A DNA stretch of 64,000 nt from positions 4,588,001 through 4,652,000 of the forward strand of contig NZ_JALRMO010000001.1 in the NCBI RefSeq assembly GCF_023276405.1. Direction: 5' to 3'. This DNA comes from Paenibacillus hamazuiensis (GTDB taxonomy: Bacteria; Bacillota; Bacilli; Paenibacillales; NBRC-103111). Shown in pieces: positions 44,212 through 54,100 of this stretch. Under the pieces are notes generated by a model. That model was not told where the DNA came from and did no database searches. It worked only from the letters and a program-made list of their open reading frames with translations. Positions within the stretch are counted from its first letter, which is position 1; every line of letters starts with the position of its first letter. Both the position numbers and the translations under genes were made by a program.

Positions 44212-45216
44212 TCACCCCTCGTCTTGCACCTTGATGGCGGTCTTGTCGGACGGGTCCCAGCGGAACGGTGCTTTGCCCTTAAGACGCAGTCCCCCAACCC
44301 AATCGTCCGGTCCCTTTAAGGCTGCCCAATCTTGTTTTTCATCCAGAACGTTCCTCCCAAGCTCCGTCAAAGAAACGGCGCATTCGTGGAATGAAGATTC
44401 CGGATTGTTGAAATCGGGAAAATTGACCGGCCCTCGAATTGAAATTAATGGATAAGGTTCTTCCGACATTTTCGCCAATCGGTACCAATATTCCAAGTCC
44501 CCCGTACCAAGAATGTTCAATTGGTTGCCCACTTTTTGGAAAAGCTCGTACGGCTTTAACGTTCCGCTTGCGAGCGTCTCCAAAGTCGCTTGCTCTATGA
44601 TGCCCAGCCCATTGCGGGCGGACGGAAGCCGGGACAGATGAGCTTCGAATGCGTCGCGAACGAAAGGCAGAATGGACGTATCCAGACGAAGTACCCCGTT
44701 GTGATCCTCTATCTCTGCCGAAGAATAAGCCCCCCATATTTTGCTCCCCAGTTCAAGTTCCTTTCGTCCGACAAGCTGCCAAGTGCCGGACAAAGCCGCC
44801 AATTGCTTTGCCGTAAGCTGCCCCAGCCCCCTAAATAACTCGATTCCCGGGTACGCTCCGATACACAATAGACTCAGCTTTGTTTTGCCCAACGCTCGCT
44901 TGGCAAACCAATGGAGCAAATAACACAACATCGTCTGATCGAAAAGATCGTGCTCAAACCATAATACGACTTCTTCGTACTTCTTAAAGTCCTGCAGTTT
45001 TTTTTCCTGCGTCCTGCATATTTCGATATACTCGGCCTGCGGTATTCCCATAACCTGTTCCAGATACCCGGCCCTTGCCGCCCGGTTGCTTTCGTTTTCC
45101 ATATCGCCGAACACCGGGCCTACGGGGTATATTTCCCTCCATACCAAAATATCTCCCTCAACTCCCCCTTGCCTTAGCTTGTCGGCAACGGTATCTCCGT
45201 TAACGATATGAAGCAT
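44212..45216 (-). CDS. DUF1835/DUF3658-like protein
   Basis: The 334-residue protein starts MLHIVNGDTVADKLRQGGVEGDILVWREIYPVGP, which matches the DUF1835 N-terminus as I know it (HIVNGDSVAEKLR type). The centre has EEVVLWFEHDLFDQTMLCYLLHWFA; the C-terminal half is helical with LTELGRNVLDEKQDW and WVGGLRLKG. It has a good start with AGGAGGCG upstream and its own terminator. Function is unknown in the family. It looks like a housekeeping gene unrelated to the glycan genes and sits between two operator-controlled promoters. The 164-nt gap to the kinase holds site G. Confidence 0.8.
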   Translation of the reverse strand: MLHIVNGDTVADKLRQGGVEGDILVWREIYPVGPVFGDMENESNRAARAGYLEQVMGIPQAEYIEICRTQEKKLQDFKKYEEVVLWFEHDLFDQTMLCYLLHWFAKRALGKTKLSLLCIGAYPGIELFRGLGQLTAKQLAALSGTWQLVGRKELELGSKIWGAYSSAEIEDHNGVLRLDTSILPFVRDAFEAHLSRLPSARNGLGIIEQATLETLASGTLKPYELFQKVGNQLNILGTGDLEYWYRLAKMSEEPYPLISIRGPVNFPDFNNPESSFHECAVSLTELGRNVLDEKQDWAALKGPDDWVGGLRLKGKAPFRWDPSDKTAIKVQDEG

Positions 45217-45294
45217 ATTTCGCGCCTCCTTTCATCCATGTTCTTACTATATAAGTGCCGCGGCAAAATAAAAAGGTTACGATGCGACGATCCA

Positions 45295-45348
45295 CCTACT
45301 ATATGAACGGGTTGCCGTATAGCAGGCCGGCCCGGAAGCTTTTATGAT
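45295..45348 (+). promoter_or_regulatory. Operator-like direct repeat (site G) and promoter of the kinase operon
   Basis: The plus strand has CCTACTAT (45295-45302) and CGTATAGC (45316-45323), 21 bp apart, followed after 19 nt by TATGAT (45343-45348), a good -10. The boxes are weaker than those of sites A and D, but orientation and spacing agree. This would mean the two-component genes regulate themselves. Confidence 0.45.
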
Positions 45349-45380
45349 AGAGAAAACTGTTTTTCCAAGAAGGTGGATTT

Positions 45381-47222
45381 GTGCACCGCATCGCAAGAAA
45401 AGTAAAGCTCAGCTACAGGGGCAAGCTGGTTGCAACCTTCGTACTCGTCGCTATTCTGCCGCTTCTTTGCATGCATTATCTCACCTATATCAATTCGACG
45501 CGGGCCATGAAATCCAAAATTAACGAGCTGGTGAACTATACGCTGATCCAGACGAATAAAAACCTGAACGCCGTCTTGTCCGACTACGAAAATGTGCTCT
45601 ATCAGGTCGTCGTCAACGAAGATGTGATCGCCGCTACCAAAAAAATGGTCCACGGCTCCGATTTCGAGCAGCTTGCCGCTTCGGACCAACTTTTGCAAAC
45701 GTTTTCCGGTTATGCCAACTCCAGAGACGGCATACGCGGATTCACCTATTTCGATAAAAACGGCAACGTGCTCGTCTCTTACGACAAGATAACGGATTCG
45801 TTATGGAGCCGGGACAAGACGCCGTTTCTGCTCGTGATGAAGCTCAATGCGATCCGGCAAAATCCGCTGATCACCGTTACGGAACCGGTCAGCAGGGATG
45901 GCAAGGACGACTACATGTTTCATATCGCCCGCAGGCTATACGGCATTACGTCCGAACGTCTGGAGGAAATGGGTTACCTGGTCATGACGTTGAAGGAATC
46001 CGTTCTTTCCGATGCGTGCAGCCTGACGTTGATGGACATGCCGAACGCCGGGATCAGCGCCAATTTTTTGATCGATCCCGCCTTGAATATCGTGTCTTTC
46101 CCGGATAAACAAAAGATCGGAGCGCGTTTTTCCGACATTTTGGGCGTGAAGGAATTCAGCAAGGACCGTCTGCCCGACCAGGCTTCGGTGCTGAACCGTT
46201 CTTCCATTCTCAACTACTACCCTAACGAAAAAACCGGCTGGACCATCGTCAGCATGACGGGAGAGGCGAATATGTTCGGAGAAATGTACGCGATGCAAAA
46301 CATGAACCTGTGGACGGGATTTGCGGTACTTCTCGCCTCCACGCTGCTCATCTATTATTTTTCCGGCCTGCTGACGCAGTCGATATCCAAAATCGTAAAC
46401 GCCATGAAGCAGACGGAGCACGGCAATCTGAACGTCAAAATCGACGATGCCGAAGGAGATGAAATTTCCATTATCGCCTCCAGCTTTAACAAAATGATGA
46501 CCACGGTGAACCGGCTCATGGAGGAGACGAAGCTTGCCGTACAAAAGCAAAAGGAGTCGGAGATCCGTTCGCTGGAAGCACAGATCAATCCGCATTTTTT
46601 ATACAATACGCTCGATTCGATCAACTGGATGGCCATTGAAAAAGAGGAGTACGAAATCAGCCGGATGCTGAAGGGCCTCGCCCACATCCTCCGCTACAGC
46701 ATAAGCCACAGCAACCAGATGGTGCCGCTTGTGCAGGAGCTCGAATGGCTGGAGCATTATTTGTTTTTGCAAAAAACCCGCTTCAACGATGCGTTCCGGT
46801 ATTTCATTCATCTCGATCCGGCCGTCAAGAAAGCCAAAATCTATAAGCTGCTGCTTCAACCTTTTGTGGAAAATACGATCATTCACGGCTTTGCAGGAAA
46901 AAAATCGGACGCGGCTCTTCATATCCGCTTTTTTGCGGGGGATGCCGGCTGCCTGCGCATAGAAATCGAAGACAACGGCTGCGGAATGAATGGGTCCGCC
47001 GTTAGAGCCGTAATGGAAAGAGGGGCCCGCGAGATTGCGGCGGGTAGTTCCGGGATCGGAATCCGCAATGTCACGGAGAGGCTTTACTTGTATTATGGAG
47101 AGCGCGCGCAGTGCACGATCGAAAGCGAGCCGGGGACAGGCACCAAGGTCATCCTGACGGTCCCTTTTCAATCTGCGTTTGAGGAGACGGTGAAAAATGA
47201 GAATCGTAGTTGTGGAAGATGA
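45381..47222 (+). CDS. Sensor histidine kinase, YesM-like (LytS-type His kinase)
   Basis: The 613-residue protein starts at GTG 45381 with AGGTGG upstream. TM1 is at residues about 17-37, an extracytoplasmic sensor domain of about 270 residues follows, TM2 is near 312-332, then HAMP (about 333-385), a His_kinase domain with H405 in INPHFLYNTLDS, and a HATPase domain with N498 in PFVENTIIHGF and DNGCGMN. It is the classic architecture of kinases that sense sugars or polysaccharide fragments outside the cell and phosphorylate AraC-type regulators. It overlaps the regulator gene by 26 nt. The kinase probably gates expression of the adjacent SBP and the operator-bearing operons. Confidence 0.93.
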   Translation: MHRIARKVKLSYRGKLVATFVLVAILPLLCMHYLTYINSTRAMKSKINELVNYTLIQTNKNLNAVLSDYENVLYQVVVNEDVIAATKKMVHGSDFEQLAASDQLLQTFSGYANSRDGIRGFTYFDKNGNVLVSYDKITDSLWSRDKTPFLLVMKLNAIRQNPLITVTEPVSRDGKDDYMFHIARRLYGITSERLEEMGYLVMTLKESVLSDACSLTLMDMPNAGISANFLIDPALNIVSFPDKQKIGARFSDILGVKEFSKDRLPDQASVLNRSSILNYYPNEKTGWTIVSMTGEANMFGEMYAMQNMNLWTGFAVLLASTLLIYYFSGLLTQSISKIVNAMKQTEHGNLNVKIDDAEGDEISIIASSFNKMMTTVNRLMEETKLAVQKQKESEIRSLEAQINPHFLYNTLDSINWMAIEKEEYEISRMLKGLAHILRYSISHSNQMVPLVQELEWLEHYLFLQKTRFNDAFRYFIHLDPAVKKAKIYKLLLQPFVENTIIHGFAGKKSDAALHIRFFAGDAGCLRIEIEDNGCGMNGSAVRAVMERGAREIAAGSSGIGIRNVTERLYLYYGERAQCTIESEPGTGTKVILTVPFQSAFEETVKNENRSCGR

Positions 47223-47955
47223 GGAAAAAACGCGTCAAGGCATCGTACGCCTGCTTGGCAAACTGAGCGGCGCCTATCGGGTCGTCGGAGAATGCGAAAA
47301 CGGCCTCGACGGGGAAATCGTCATTCGCCAGGAGCTTCCCGATCTCGTCATCACCGATATTCGCATGCCCATGATGAGCGGAATCGACATGCTGGAGCGT
47401 TTGAAGCTGTGCGGCACTATTCCAAGAACGATCATCCTGAGCGGGTATTCGGAATTCGAATACGCGCGTAAGGCGCTGCAGATCGGCAGCGTGATCGAGT
47501 ATTTGCTCAAGCCGATTACCGTTGGCGATCTGAAGGATGCCTTGCTTAAGGCGGAGCAGGATTTGACGGGACGCCCTGAACCGGATCTGCCGCAAGATCA
47601 AACCGGCACAGACAGCGGGCAATGCCATCAGTCCTGCAGTCTGGTAATCCATAAATCGCTGAAAATCATTCGGGAACAATATCAAAGCGGAATTACGTTG
47701 GAGGAGCTCGCCCACTCCTGCGGCATTACGCCGGAATACCTCAGCTCTTTGTTTCAAAAAGAACTGGGCGTGTCATTTACGGCCTGCCTGAAGGAAATGC
47801 GCATCAAAAAAGCGAAGCAGCTGCTGGTTGGAACGAGGCTTAAAGCGTTTGAAGTGGCGGAACGGGTAGGGTACCCGGATGCCAAATATTTTTCCCGCGT
47901 GTTCAAGGAGTCAACGGGCTTAACGCCGGGCGAATTTCAGAAGCTGTACAGGTAG
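47197..47955 (+). CDS. Response regulator with AraC-type DNA-binding domain, YesN-like
   Basis: The 252-residue protein has a receiver domain at residues 1-120 (acidic pocket E7/D8, phosphoacceptor D54 in VITDIRMP, T/S position S82, K105 in LLKP) and a short linker. A double helix-turn-helix AraC domain occupies about 150-252 (TLEELAHSCGITPEYLSSLFQKELG and AFEVAERVGYPDAKYFSRVFKESTGLTPGEFQ). It is shorter than many YesN proteins (usually 350-550 residues) because the linker is compact. AraC domains bind direct repeats of about two helical turns, which fits the CCTAYAAA pairs 21-22 bp apart. It is the best candidate regulator for those sites. Confidence 0.93.
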   Translation: MRIVVVEDEEKTRQGIVRLLGKLSGAYRVVGECENGLDGEIVIRQELPDLVITDIRMPMMSGIDMLERLKLCGTIPRTIILSGYSEFEYARKALQIGSVIEYLLKPITVGDLKDALLKAEQDLTGRPEPDLPQDQTGTDSGQCHQSCSLVIHKSLKIIREQYQSGITLEELAHSCGITPEYLSSLFQKELGVSFTACLKEMRIKKAKQLLVGTRLKAFEVAERVGYPDAKYFSRVFKESTGLTPGEFQKLYR

Positions 47956-47988
47956 CGGCTGCTCTCCTCCCCCTCCCCATTAAAGCGT

Positions 47989-48035
47989 GGTGAAAACAGC
48001 GGAGAGGGGCGGAACCGTCCCGGAGAAGCAATCCA
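47989..48035 (+). repeat. MITE-like element, end fragment (copy 5)
   Basis: GGTGAAAACAGCGGAGAGG and CCCGGAGAAGC match the right-hand end (inverted) of the four longer elements, then similarity stops. It lies between the response regulator stop and the SBP promoter region. Confidence 0.5.
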
Positions 48036-48135
48036 CTTTAAAACAGTCCACTTTTCTTAAAATTTTAGAATTTATCGGGTCGTGCGCCGTAGGTTACGAT
48101 AGTCGTGTTCCAACAAAGACCCGGGAGGTAAACCA

Positions 48136-49461
48136 ATGAAGAAGCGGTTGATTGCCGCATCGCTGACGACGGCTTTGGCCGCCGCGGCCGTCGGCGGATG
48201 CACAGGCGGGAGTGAAAACGCTGCCGTCAAGGAAGCTCCGGTCAAAGCGCCGGAAAACGAGTTGTTCATCTTCACGGCTTGGCCGGCTTTTTATGTGAAG
48301 GAAGACATTTTCGACAAACAGGTGGGGCAATTTCTCAAGAAAAAGTTTCCGGACGTTCAGTTCAAGCACGTCGCCTGGGATAACCCGGGCAGGAGGTACG
48401 AGGATCTGATTGCGGCGGGAACGATCCCCGACATTATTTTCGATGAAGTCCGGCGAAACTCGTACAGGCAGGTCGGCAGGTTCAAGATGGAATACGACGT
48501 GACCGAGCTTATTAAAAAATACAATTTCGACACCGGCAAAATCAATCCTTCGGATATGCAGCGGTCGATCGCCGCATCGGAAGGCAAGCTGTATTCCCTT
48601 CCCTTCAATAACAACGAGTGGGTGCTGATTTACAATAAAGATATTTTTGACAAATTCGGCGAGGAGTACCCGAAGGACGGCATGACCTGGGACGAAGCGT
48701 ACGACAAAACGAAGAGATTGACGCGCCAGGACGGTGACATCACCTACAAAGGGTTCCAGATGAATCCGGCGCACTATATGAAATTCAACCAGCTTGGCGA
48801 GTCCGGGCTGGATCCGAACGAGGACAAAGCTTCGTTGACTTCCGGAAATTGGGTGAAAATCGTCAACAACATCCGGCGGTTTTACGATATTCCCGGCAAC
48901 CAGCTCGTCAAAACGAACCAATTTTCCAAAGGCAACGTGGCGATGATCATCGATTCGTTGGAAAATGCCACAAGATTGATTAACGAAAACAAAAATATCA
49001 ATTTCGATATTTCTTCGGTGCCTGTTTTCCCGGAAGCGCCGAAAGCCAAATTCCAGCCGAACACAAACGGGATGTTTATCACGAATCAATCGACGAAGAA
49101 AGATCTTGCGTTTCAGGTTATTGCCTATTTGCTGTCGCCCGAATATCAAATCGAATTGGCCAAACAAGGGGTTATCCCGACGCTGGCGGATCCGGCGGTA
49201 CAGCAAGCTTTCGCCAAAGATTTGGCGGAATGGAGAGGCAAACGCGTCGAGTCGCTGTTTTATTTAACGAGCGCCAAGCCGACGCTCCGCAAACCCGGTT
49301 TGACGTTTATCGATACGAATACGGATATGGTATGGAATTTGATTTCGAAGGAATCCAAGGATAGTCAGACAGCGCTCAGGATGACCGAAGATGCGATGAA
49401 CAAAACGATTCGCGAGGCTCAGGAGCTGGTTAAGCAGGGCGGAGTCAATCCGTATCAGTAA
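48136..49461 (+). CDS. Extracellular solute-binding lipoprotein (family 1), paralogue 4
   Basis: This 441-residue SBP starts at ATG 48136 with GGGAGG upstream. The signal peptide ends in lipobox VGGC. It has all the family signatures: APENELFIFTAWPAFYVKEDIF, FKHVAWDNPGRRYEDLIAAGTIPDI, VLIYNKDIFDKFGEEYPKDGMTWDE, QSTKKDLAFQVIAYLL, ESKDSQTALRMTEDAMNK. HVHWDN is changed to HVAWDN and the TRVEGEITYKGY motif to TRQDGDITYKGF, so it is the most divergent of the four. It lies directly after the kinase-regulator pair with no permease, which suggests either a feeder for a shared transporter or a ligand-presenting partner of the sensor. Confidence 0.87.
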   Translation: MKKRLIAASLTTALAAAAVGGCTGGSENAAVKEAPVKAPENELFIFTAWPAFYVKEDIFDKQVGQFLKKKFPDVQFKHVAWDNPGRRYEDLIAAGTIPDIIFDEVRRNSYRQVGRFKMEYDVTELIKKYNFDTGKINPSDMQRSIAASEGKLYSLPFNNNEWVLIYNKDIFDKFGEEYPKDGMTWDEAYDKTKRLTRQDGDITYKGFQMNPAHYMKFNQLGESGLDPNEDKASLTSGNWVKIVNNIRRFYDIPGNQLVKTNQFSKGNVAMIIDSLENATRLINENKNINFDISSVPVFPEAPKAKFQPNTNGMFITNQSTKKDLAFQVIAYLLSPEYQIELAKQGVIPTLADPAVQQAFAKDLAEWRGKRVESLFYLTSAKPTLRKPGLTFIDTNTDMVWNLISKESKDSQTALRMTEDAMNKTIREAQELVKQGGVNPYQ

Positions 49462-49462
49462 G

Positions 49463-49487
49463 AAAAACTCCTTATCGGAGTTTTTTT
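49463..49487 (+). terminator. Terminator of the SBP gene
   Basis: AAAACTCC pairs with GGAGTTTT around TTATC, followed by seven T, directly after the stop codon. The symmetrical A/T flanks could also let it act on the opposite strand. Confidence 0.85.
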
Positions 49488-49512
49488 AAAGACGCCAGAC
49501 CGTTTTTAGCTA

Positions 49513-49648
49513 GTAACGGTTGCGGATGAGCTTATAGGAGCCAAATAGGCGATTTTCAGATCGGTAACGGTTGCCAGAGCGGTTATTTGTGAACTTTTCT
49601 CGTATCGAAGGATACAAGATGAGAAATAGGCTCCGTCACAACCGTTAC
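49513..49648. repeat. Palindromic intergenic repeat family (TAACGGTTG type)
   Basis: TAACGGTTGC occurs at 49513-49522 and TAACGGTTGCC near 49565, and the complement CAACCGTTAC at 49639-49648. Between them are CGATTTTCAGATC and GGAGCC / GGCTCC arms, so the RNA could fold into long hairpins. I recall similar intergenic sequences in Paenibacillus-type genomes. There is no ORF in the 292-nt gap between the SBP terminator and the GH95 stop. Confidence 0.5.
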
Positions 49649-49753
49649 AAATTAAAATTGACGTTTTTGAGCCGAATAAGCTCGGCTGCACCCGTTAGAC
49701 GATGCCGCTCGCATATGCGGGCGGCATCGTCCGAACCGTTTCCGGCTCCGCGC

Positions 49754-52114
49754 TTATAGGCCCGGGGCCGCATTCGCCGCTTTGCCCAGCGGCTGCTTTT
49801 TTGCGGTGAGCACGTATGTTTTGCCGGCTTCGGCATCGATCCTTACCATCGACTCCGCCGCTTCGACGGCTGCCGGAATCCCATCCGATTCGACGAAGAA
49901 CTGCGCGGACCCGCGGCCGCAAACGATGGTGCAGGGGCCGCTTTTAGACGCCCGGATCGTGCAGCGGACAAGCTCGCCTTCCTCCCATTCGAGGTCGAGC
50001 TCAAAGCCGCCCCGGGCGCGCAGCCCGGAAATTTTGCCGTGCTGCCATGCTTTCGGCAGTGCCGGCAGCAGCGCAATTTCGCCGCGGTGCGACTGCACCA
50101 GCATTTCGGCGATGCCGGCAGTTCCGCCGAAATTGCCGTCGATCTGGAACGGCGGATGATTGTCGAACAGGTTGGGCAGCGTCGACTGCGACAGCAGCAT
50201 GCGCAGATGCTCGTAGGCCTGTTCCCCGTCCTCCAGGCGCGCGTAAAAGTTAAGTATCCACGCGCGGCTCCAGCCTGTATGCCCGCCTCCGTGCTCGAGC
50301 CTGCGCCCCAGCGTCCGTTTGGCCGCCTGCGCCAGCTCCGGAGTATGGCGCGGGTGGATGATTTCGCCGGGATGAAGCGCGAACAGGTGAGAAATGTGGC
50401 GATGCCCCGGATGTACCTCATCCCAGTCCTCGACCCATTCCTGGAGCTGGCCGTGCTTGCCGATCTTCGGCTTCGGCAGCTTTTGCAGCACGCGCTCCCA
50501 TTCGGAACGGATCGCTTCGTCCGTCTGCATCAGCTTGGAGGCGTCGATGCAGGCGCGCAGCAGCGTGTAAATGATTTGCGTATCCATGGACGGTCCGATG
50601 CACAAGCTGCCTACGCTGCCGCTCGGACCGATGTATTTGTTTTCCGGAGAAACGGAAGGCCCGGTCACGAGGCGCCCCTGCTGGTCTTCAAACAAATAAT
50701 CGAGGAAAAATTCGGCCGCTTCCTTCATCACCGGATACGCCCGTTCGCGCAGGAAGCTTTCGTCCTGGCCGAATCGGAAATGCTCCCAAAGATGAAGGGA
50801 CAGCCACGCGGCGCCGAGCGGCCAGATCGAACCCGGCATAAAGTTCCCTTCAATGTGGGTCGCCCCCCACATGTCGGTGTTATGATGGGCTACGATGCCT
50901 CGGCAGCCGTATACGGTTTGCGCCGTTTTCCTGCCGTTCGGCCGCATCCGGTCGATCAGGTCGAACAGAGGCTCGTGACATTCGGACAAATTGCACACTT
51001 CCGCAGGCCAGTAGTTCATCTCGGTATTGATGTTGATCGTATATTTCGACTCCCACGGAGGGGTGAAGCTTTCGTTCCAAATCCCCTGCAGATTGGCCGG
51101 ATTCGACCCGGGACGGGAGCTGGCCATCAGCAAGTAGCGACCGTATTGAAAATAAAGCGCGATAAGGCCCGGATCGTCTCCGCCTTCCTTAAACCGCTGC
51201 AGCCTGGCATCGGTCGGCATCGCCGCGAGGTCGCCTCCCTCTTTGGACCGGCCGAGCTCCAGCTTCATCCGTCCGAATTTGGACATATGATCGGCCGCAT
51301 GGTCCTGCTTTACCCGCTCGTAGCCTTTGCGGGCGGCGTGCTCAAGCTGCCGTATGCATTCGGCCTGCGGATCCTCGAAGCGGAACGTCGTCGCGGCGGC
51401 GATATAAAGCGTCACCACATTCGTATGGCGAACGGACAAAAAATCGCCGATCGCATTCACCGTGCCGCCTTCGGCGACGGCCTTAACCGCGGCGCAGTAT
51501 GTCACGCCGTCTTTGCCGCACTGCCCGCTCATCACCAGCGTATCGTTGCCGATCCGGCTCGTACCCTCGTCAAAAGGTCTGCGGCTGAGATTCATCCGCA
51601 GATTCAGCTTGGCGGAGCGGCCGCACGTGATGCGGACGACGAGCACCTGGTCGACCGCGCTGCTGAACAGCTCGCGGATATGCGGCACTTCGTTCAGATC
51701 GTAGCAGACGTGGGCGATACCTTTTTCGATATCGAGATCCCGGTAATAATTCGAAATCATCTTCTTCTCGCCGTCGTGATAAATTTGCAGCTCCCCGAGC
51801 GGCTGATAAGGATGCAGCGATTTCGGGATCGACATGAGCCCCATTTGCGCCAGCTCTTCCGCTTCCACATGGTTGCCTTTCATAAGCAATCGGCGCACTT
51901 CCGGCAAATATTTGCGGCCGTCCGGATTGTCTCCGCTGACGGGCCCGCCGTACCATACCGAGTCCTCGTTTAATTGCAGCCGTTCCTGATTCACTTTGCC
52001 AAAAATCATCGCGCCGAGCCGCCCGTTGCCGATCGGCAGCGCGTCCGTCCAGGCTCTGGCCGGTTTCTCGTACCACAGCTTGCTGCCGGCACCCAATTTT
52101 CTCACATCGTCCAT
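49754..52114 (-). CDS. GH95 alpha-L-fucosidase / alpha-L-galactosidase
   Basis: The 786-residue protein has the expected length. The N-terminal beta domain begins [28 protein letters not shown], the typical GH95 opening with [12 protein letters not shown]. The (alpha/alpha)6 domain carries [47 protein letters not shown] (Glu of this type is the general acid in GH95), [34 protein letters not shown] and [17 protein letters not shown] with the essential Asn/Asp region. There is no signal peptide, so it acts on imported oligosaccharides. It inverts alpha-1,2-L-fucosyl or, in pectin degraders, alpha-L-galactosyl linkages. It is the last gene of the second operon. Confidence 0.92.
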   Translation of the reverse strand: MDDVRKLGAGSKLWYEKPARAWTDALPIGNGRLGAMIFGKVNQERLQLNEDSVWYGGPVSGDNPDGRKYLPEVRRLLMKGNHVEAEELAQMGLMSIPKSLHPYQPLGELQIYHDGEKKMISNYYRDLDIEKGIAHVCYDLNEVPHIRELFSSAVDQVLVVRITCGRSAKLNLRMNLSRRPFDEGTSRIGNDTLVMSGQCGKDGVTYCAAVKAVAEGGTVNAIGDFLSVRHTNVVTLYIAAATTFRFEDPQAECIRQLEHAARKGYERVKQDHAADHMSKFGRMKLELGRSKEGGDLAAMPTDARLQRFKEGGDDPGLIALYFQYGRYLLMASSRPGSNPANLQGIWNESFTPPWESKYTININTEMNYWPAEVCNLSECHEPLFDLIDRMRPNGRKTAQTVYGCRGIVAHHNTDMWGATHIEGNFMPGSIWPLGAAWLSLHLWEHFRFGQDESFLRERAYPVMKEAAEFFLDYLFEDQQGRLVTGPSVSPENKYIGPSGSVGSLCIGPSMDTQIIYTLLRACIDASKLMQTDEAIRSEWERVLQKLPKPKIGKHGQLQEWVEDWDEVHPGHRHISHLFALHPGEIIHPRHTPELAQAAKRTLGRRLEHGGGHTGWSRAWILNFYARLEDGEQAYEHLRMLLSQSTLPNLFDNHPPFQIDGNFGGTAGIAEMLVQSHRGEIALLPALPKAWQHGKISGLRARGGFELDLEWEEGELVRCTIRASKSGPCTIVCGRGSAQFFVESDGIPAAVEAAESMVRIDAEAGKTYVLTAKKQPLGKAANAAPGL

Positions 52115-52154
52115 TGCGATCTCTCCCTGCTACTTCATCTTGAGCGAAAGGCTT

Positions 52155-53600
52155 TCATTCGTTCACTTTCCTGATTCTTAAAGCGTAATACGGCTTTGCA
52201 GGCAAATCGACCCGGAACCTTCCCGTGAACTTCCCTTCGAGCGAAGCAACCGTCATGTTCCACGTATCGATCACATCGACTTCATAACTTCCTTCCGGCA
52301 AAGCGAATTCCCTGAACGAAAACCGGTGCGGGCCGAAATATTGCAAATAGTACTCCCCGCTTACCTCCAGCATGGCGGCATCGAGCCGTTCGCCGCCGTA
52401 AACGGCCTCGTCCGGCGCTTCCTCCAGAATGCGGCGCATGAATCTGATCCGCTCCGCACTTTTTCCGTAAAGCCGCCCGCCGTGCAGCGACCAAAGCGCT
52501 TCGCCGTCGTACGTTTCCCCGTGGGTCGCATAACCACCGCGAACATGGCCTTCCCAGAGGCGGAAAAGCATATCCTCGGGAGTCAAGCTGTATTCCTTGG
52601 CGTCCAGGTTGCCTTCGCAGCCGCAGTCGCCAAGGATCGCCGGCTTGCCGAAATGTCTCGTGCAGTCGGACACCGCCCGCACGTCGTCATGCCGCAGGCT
52701 GACATGTGTCACCCAAGGAGCTCCGAAATCGTATCCGGCCGGACCGCCCTGAATCGAACGCAGATGCCGGCCGCAGTCGCATTCCTCAACCGTCAGAAAA
52801 AGCCGGCGCCACATCTCTTCCGTTTTGTGCGGCATCGCCCCGCTGTCTTCCGCCAGCGTCCACCAGACATTGCGGTAAGCGCCGAGCCGTGCGACGACAT
52901 ACCGCACGTACCGCTCGTCGTCGTCCGCAGACATCCGGTCAAAGCCCCACCGCTCTTCGTCATGCGGATGGAACAAAACAAGATCCGCTTCGATGTTCAT
53001 TTTGGCCAAATCGCGCACCTTCTGCTCGAGCCGGGCAAAATAGCCGGGATTCGGGCGGGAAAAATCGAACCCCCGCTCCGGCGTACCCGCAAACGGGTAA
53101 ATCTCCGGCTCGCAGTCGCCGAATGCGCTTCGGTGCGGCAGCACGCACATGCTCACCCGATTGAACGGCGACCGCCGCAGCGTATCCAGCGTCCGCTGCT
53201 GCCGCTCGCCGCTCTGCAAATGCCATGAGCGGCACGCCGTGCCCACCGGGATAAACTTCGTCCCGTCCGCGTGCTGAAAATGGACGTTATCCTTCACCCG
53301 GACGGGGCCGCGGTTTCCCGGCAGAGCCGCCGTGCATACGAACTCGCCGGCGATCCCGTCCATGCCGGGACAGCTGCTCGACGTCTCATATGTCCACGCG
53401 CCTGTGCTCGAAGGCATAAAGCGGATGCGGTATATTCCGCCGCCGTCGTAAAAGCCTTCCGCCTCCGCCTCGAGCAGTCCCTGCCTAAAGCGGGCGCTCA
53501 GCCGCACGTCCGTAAACGGATTGCCTTCGGTAGGTCCGTCCAGCACCAGCTCGAACACGCCCCAGCGCTCCGTCTCCTTGCTTGCGATCAGTGGGATCAC
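52155..53600 (-). CDS. DUF5060/apiosidase-like protein, paralogue B, both expected catalytic Glu replaced
   Basis: The protein has about 481 residues. An N-terminal beta domain of the DUF5060 type (WGVFELVLDGPTEGNPFTDVRLSARF) is followed by a TIM-barrel of DUF4038/apiosidase-like type and a C-terminal DUF5605-like beta domain (GSYEVDVIDTWNMTVASLEGKFTGRFRVDLP). Compared with its neighbour at 54101, the acid/base motif NE becomes ED (E251-D252) and the nucleophile motif DE becomes GD (G324-D325), so neither Glu is at its normal place. Extra cysteines surround the site (CEGNLD, EECDCGRH). The start is uncertain: GTG 53600 abuts the GGAGG, and a CTG at 53591 is better spaced. The hairpin array precedes it. 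Confidence 0.78.
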   Translation of the reverse strand: MIPLIASKETERWGVFELVLDGPTEGNPFTDVRLSARFRQGLLEAEAEGFYDGGGIYRIRFMPSSTGAWTYETSSSCPGMDGIAGEFVCTAALPGNRGPVRVKDNVHFQHADGTKFIPVGTACRSWHLQSGERQQRTLDTLRRSPFNRVSMCVLPHRSAFGDCEPEIYPFAGTPERGFDFSRPNPGYFARLEQKVRDLAKMNIEADLVLFHPHDEERWGFDRMSADDDERYVRYVVARLGAYRNVWWTLAEDSGAMPHKTEEMWRRLFLTVEECDCGRHLRSIQGGPAGYDFGAPWVTHVSLRHDDVRAVSDCTRHFGKPAILGDCGCEGNLDAKEYSLTPEDMLFRLWEGHVRGGYATHGETYDGEALWSLHGGRLYGKSAERIRFMRRILEEAPDEAVYGGERLDAAMLEVSGEYYLQYFGPHRFSFREFALPEGSYEVDVIDTWNMTVASLEGKFTGRFRVDLPAKPYYALRIRKVNE

Positions 53601-53660
53601 CTCCTTCGATGAAATTTCGGTCTCGGGCTCCTCTGGCCCCCCGTTTGGCCGGGCGAAATG

Positions 53661-54095
53661 CCCTGAGAGCTGGTTTTTCGCGCTCTCAGGCCCGTACCCG
53701 CCGCTTTCTCGAGGCTGAAAGGCGGTTTTTCACGCTCTCAGCCCCCTTCAACCCCCCGTTTGGCGGGCTTATCGCCCCGAGAGCGGGTTTTTCACGCTCT
53801 CAGGCCTGTGCCCGCCGCTTTATCGGGGCTGAAAGGCGGTTTTTCACGCTCTCAGCCCCCCTCGGCCACTCGTCTGGCGGGTGAAATGCCCTGAGAGCGG
53901 GTTTTTCACGCTCTCAGGCCTGTGCCCGCCGCTTTCTCGAGGCTGAAAGGCGGTTTTTCACGCTCTCGGCCTCCTTCGGCACCCCGTTTGGCGGGCGAAA
54001 TGCCCTGAGAGCGGGTTTTTCGCGCTCTCAGGCCTGTACCCGCCGCTTTCTCGAGGCCGAAAGGCGGTTTTTCACGCTCTCGGCCTCCTTCACGG
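53661..54095 (-). repeat. Tandem array of four ~113-nt double-hairpin units
   Basis: Units begin at 53661, 53776, 53889 and 54003 (spacing 115, 113, 114). Each holds CCTGAGAGCGGG, five T, then CACGCTCTCAGG, and a second hairpin built on GGCTGAAAGGCGG, five T, CACGCTCTCAGCC, with a Cys-codon-free GC-rich linker. Sequence and period match the array at 22500-23145, so both belong to one repeat family. It fills the 500-nt gap between the two DUF5060 paralogues. The gap contains no ORF of note and neither strand shows a T-run after the stems. Confidence 0.88.
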
Positions 54096-54100
54096 GCGGC

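Noticed and set aside
48030-48135. CCTAYAAA operator before the SBP at 48136
   Set aside because: Only a reverse-strand AACCTACG resembles the box and the partner is poor; TACGAT could be a -10 but the geometry of the other sites is absent.
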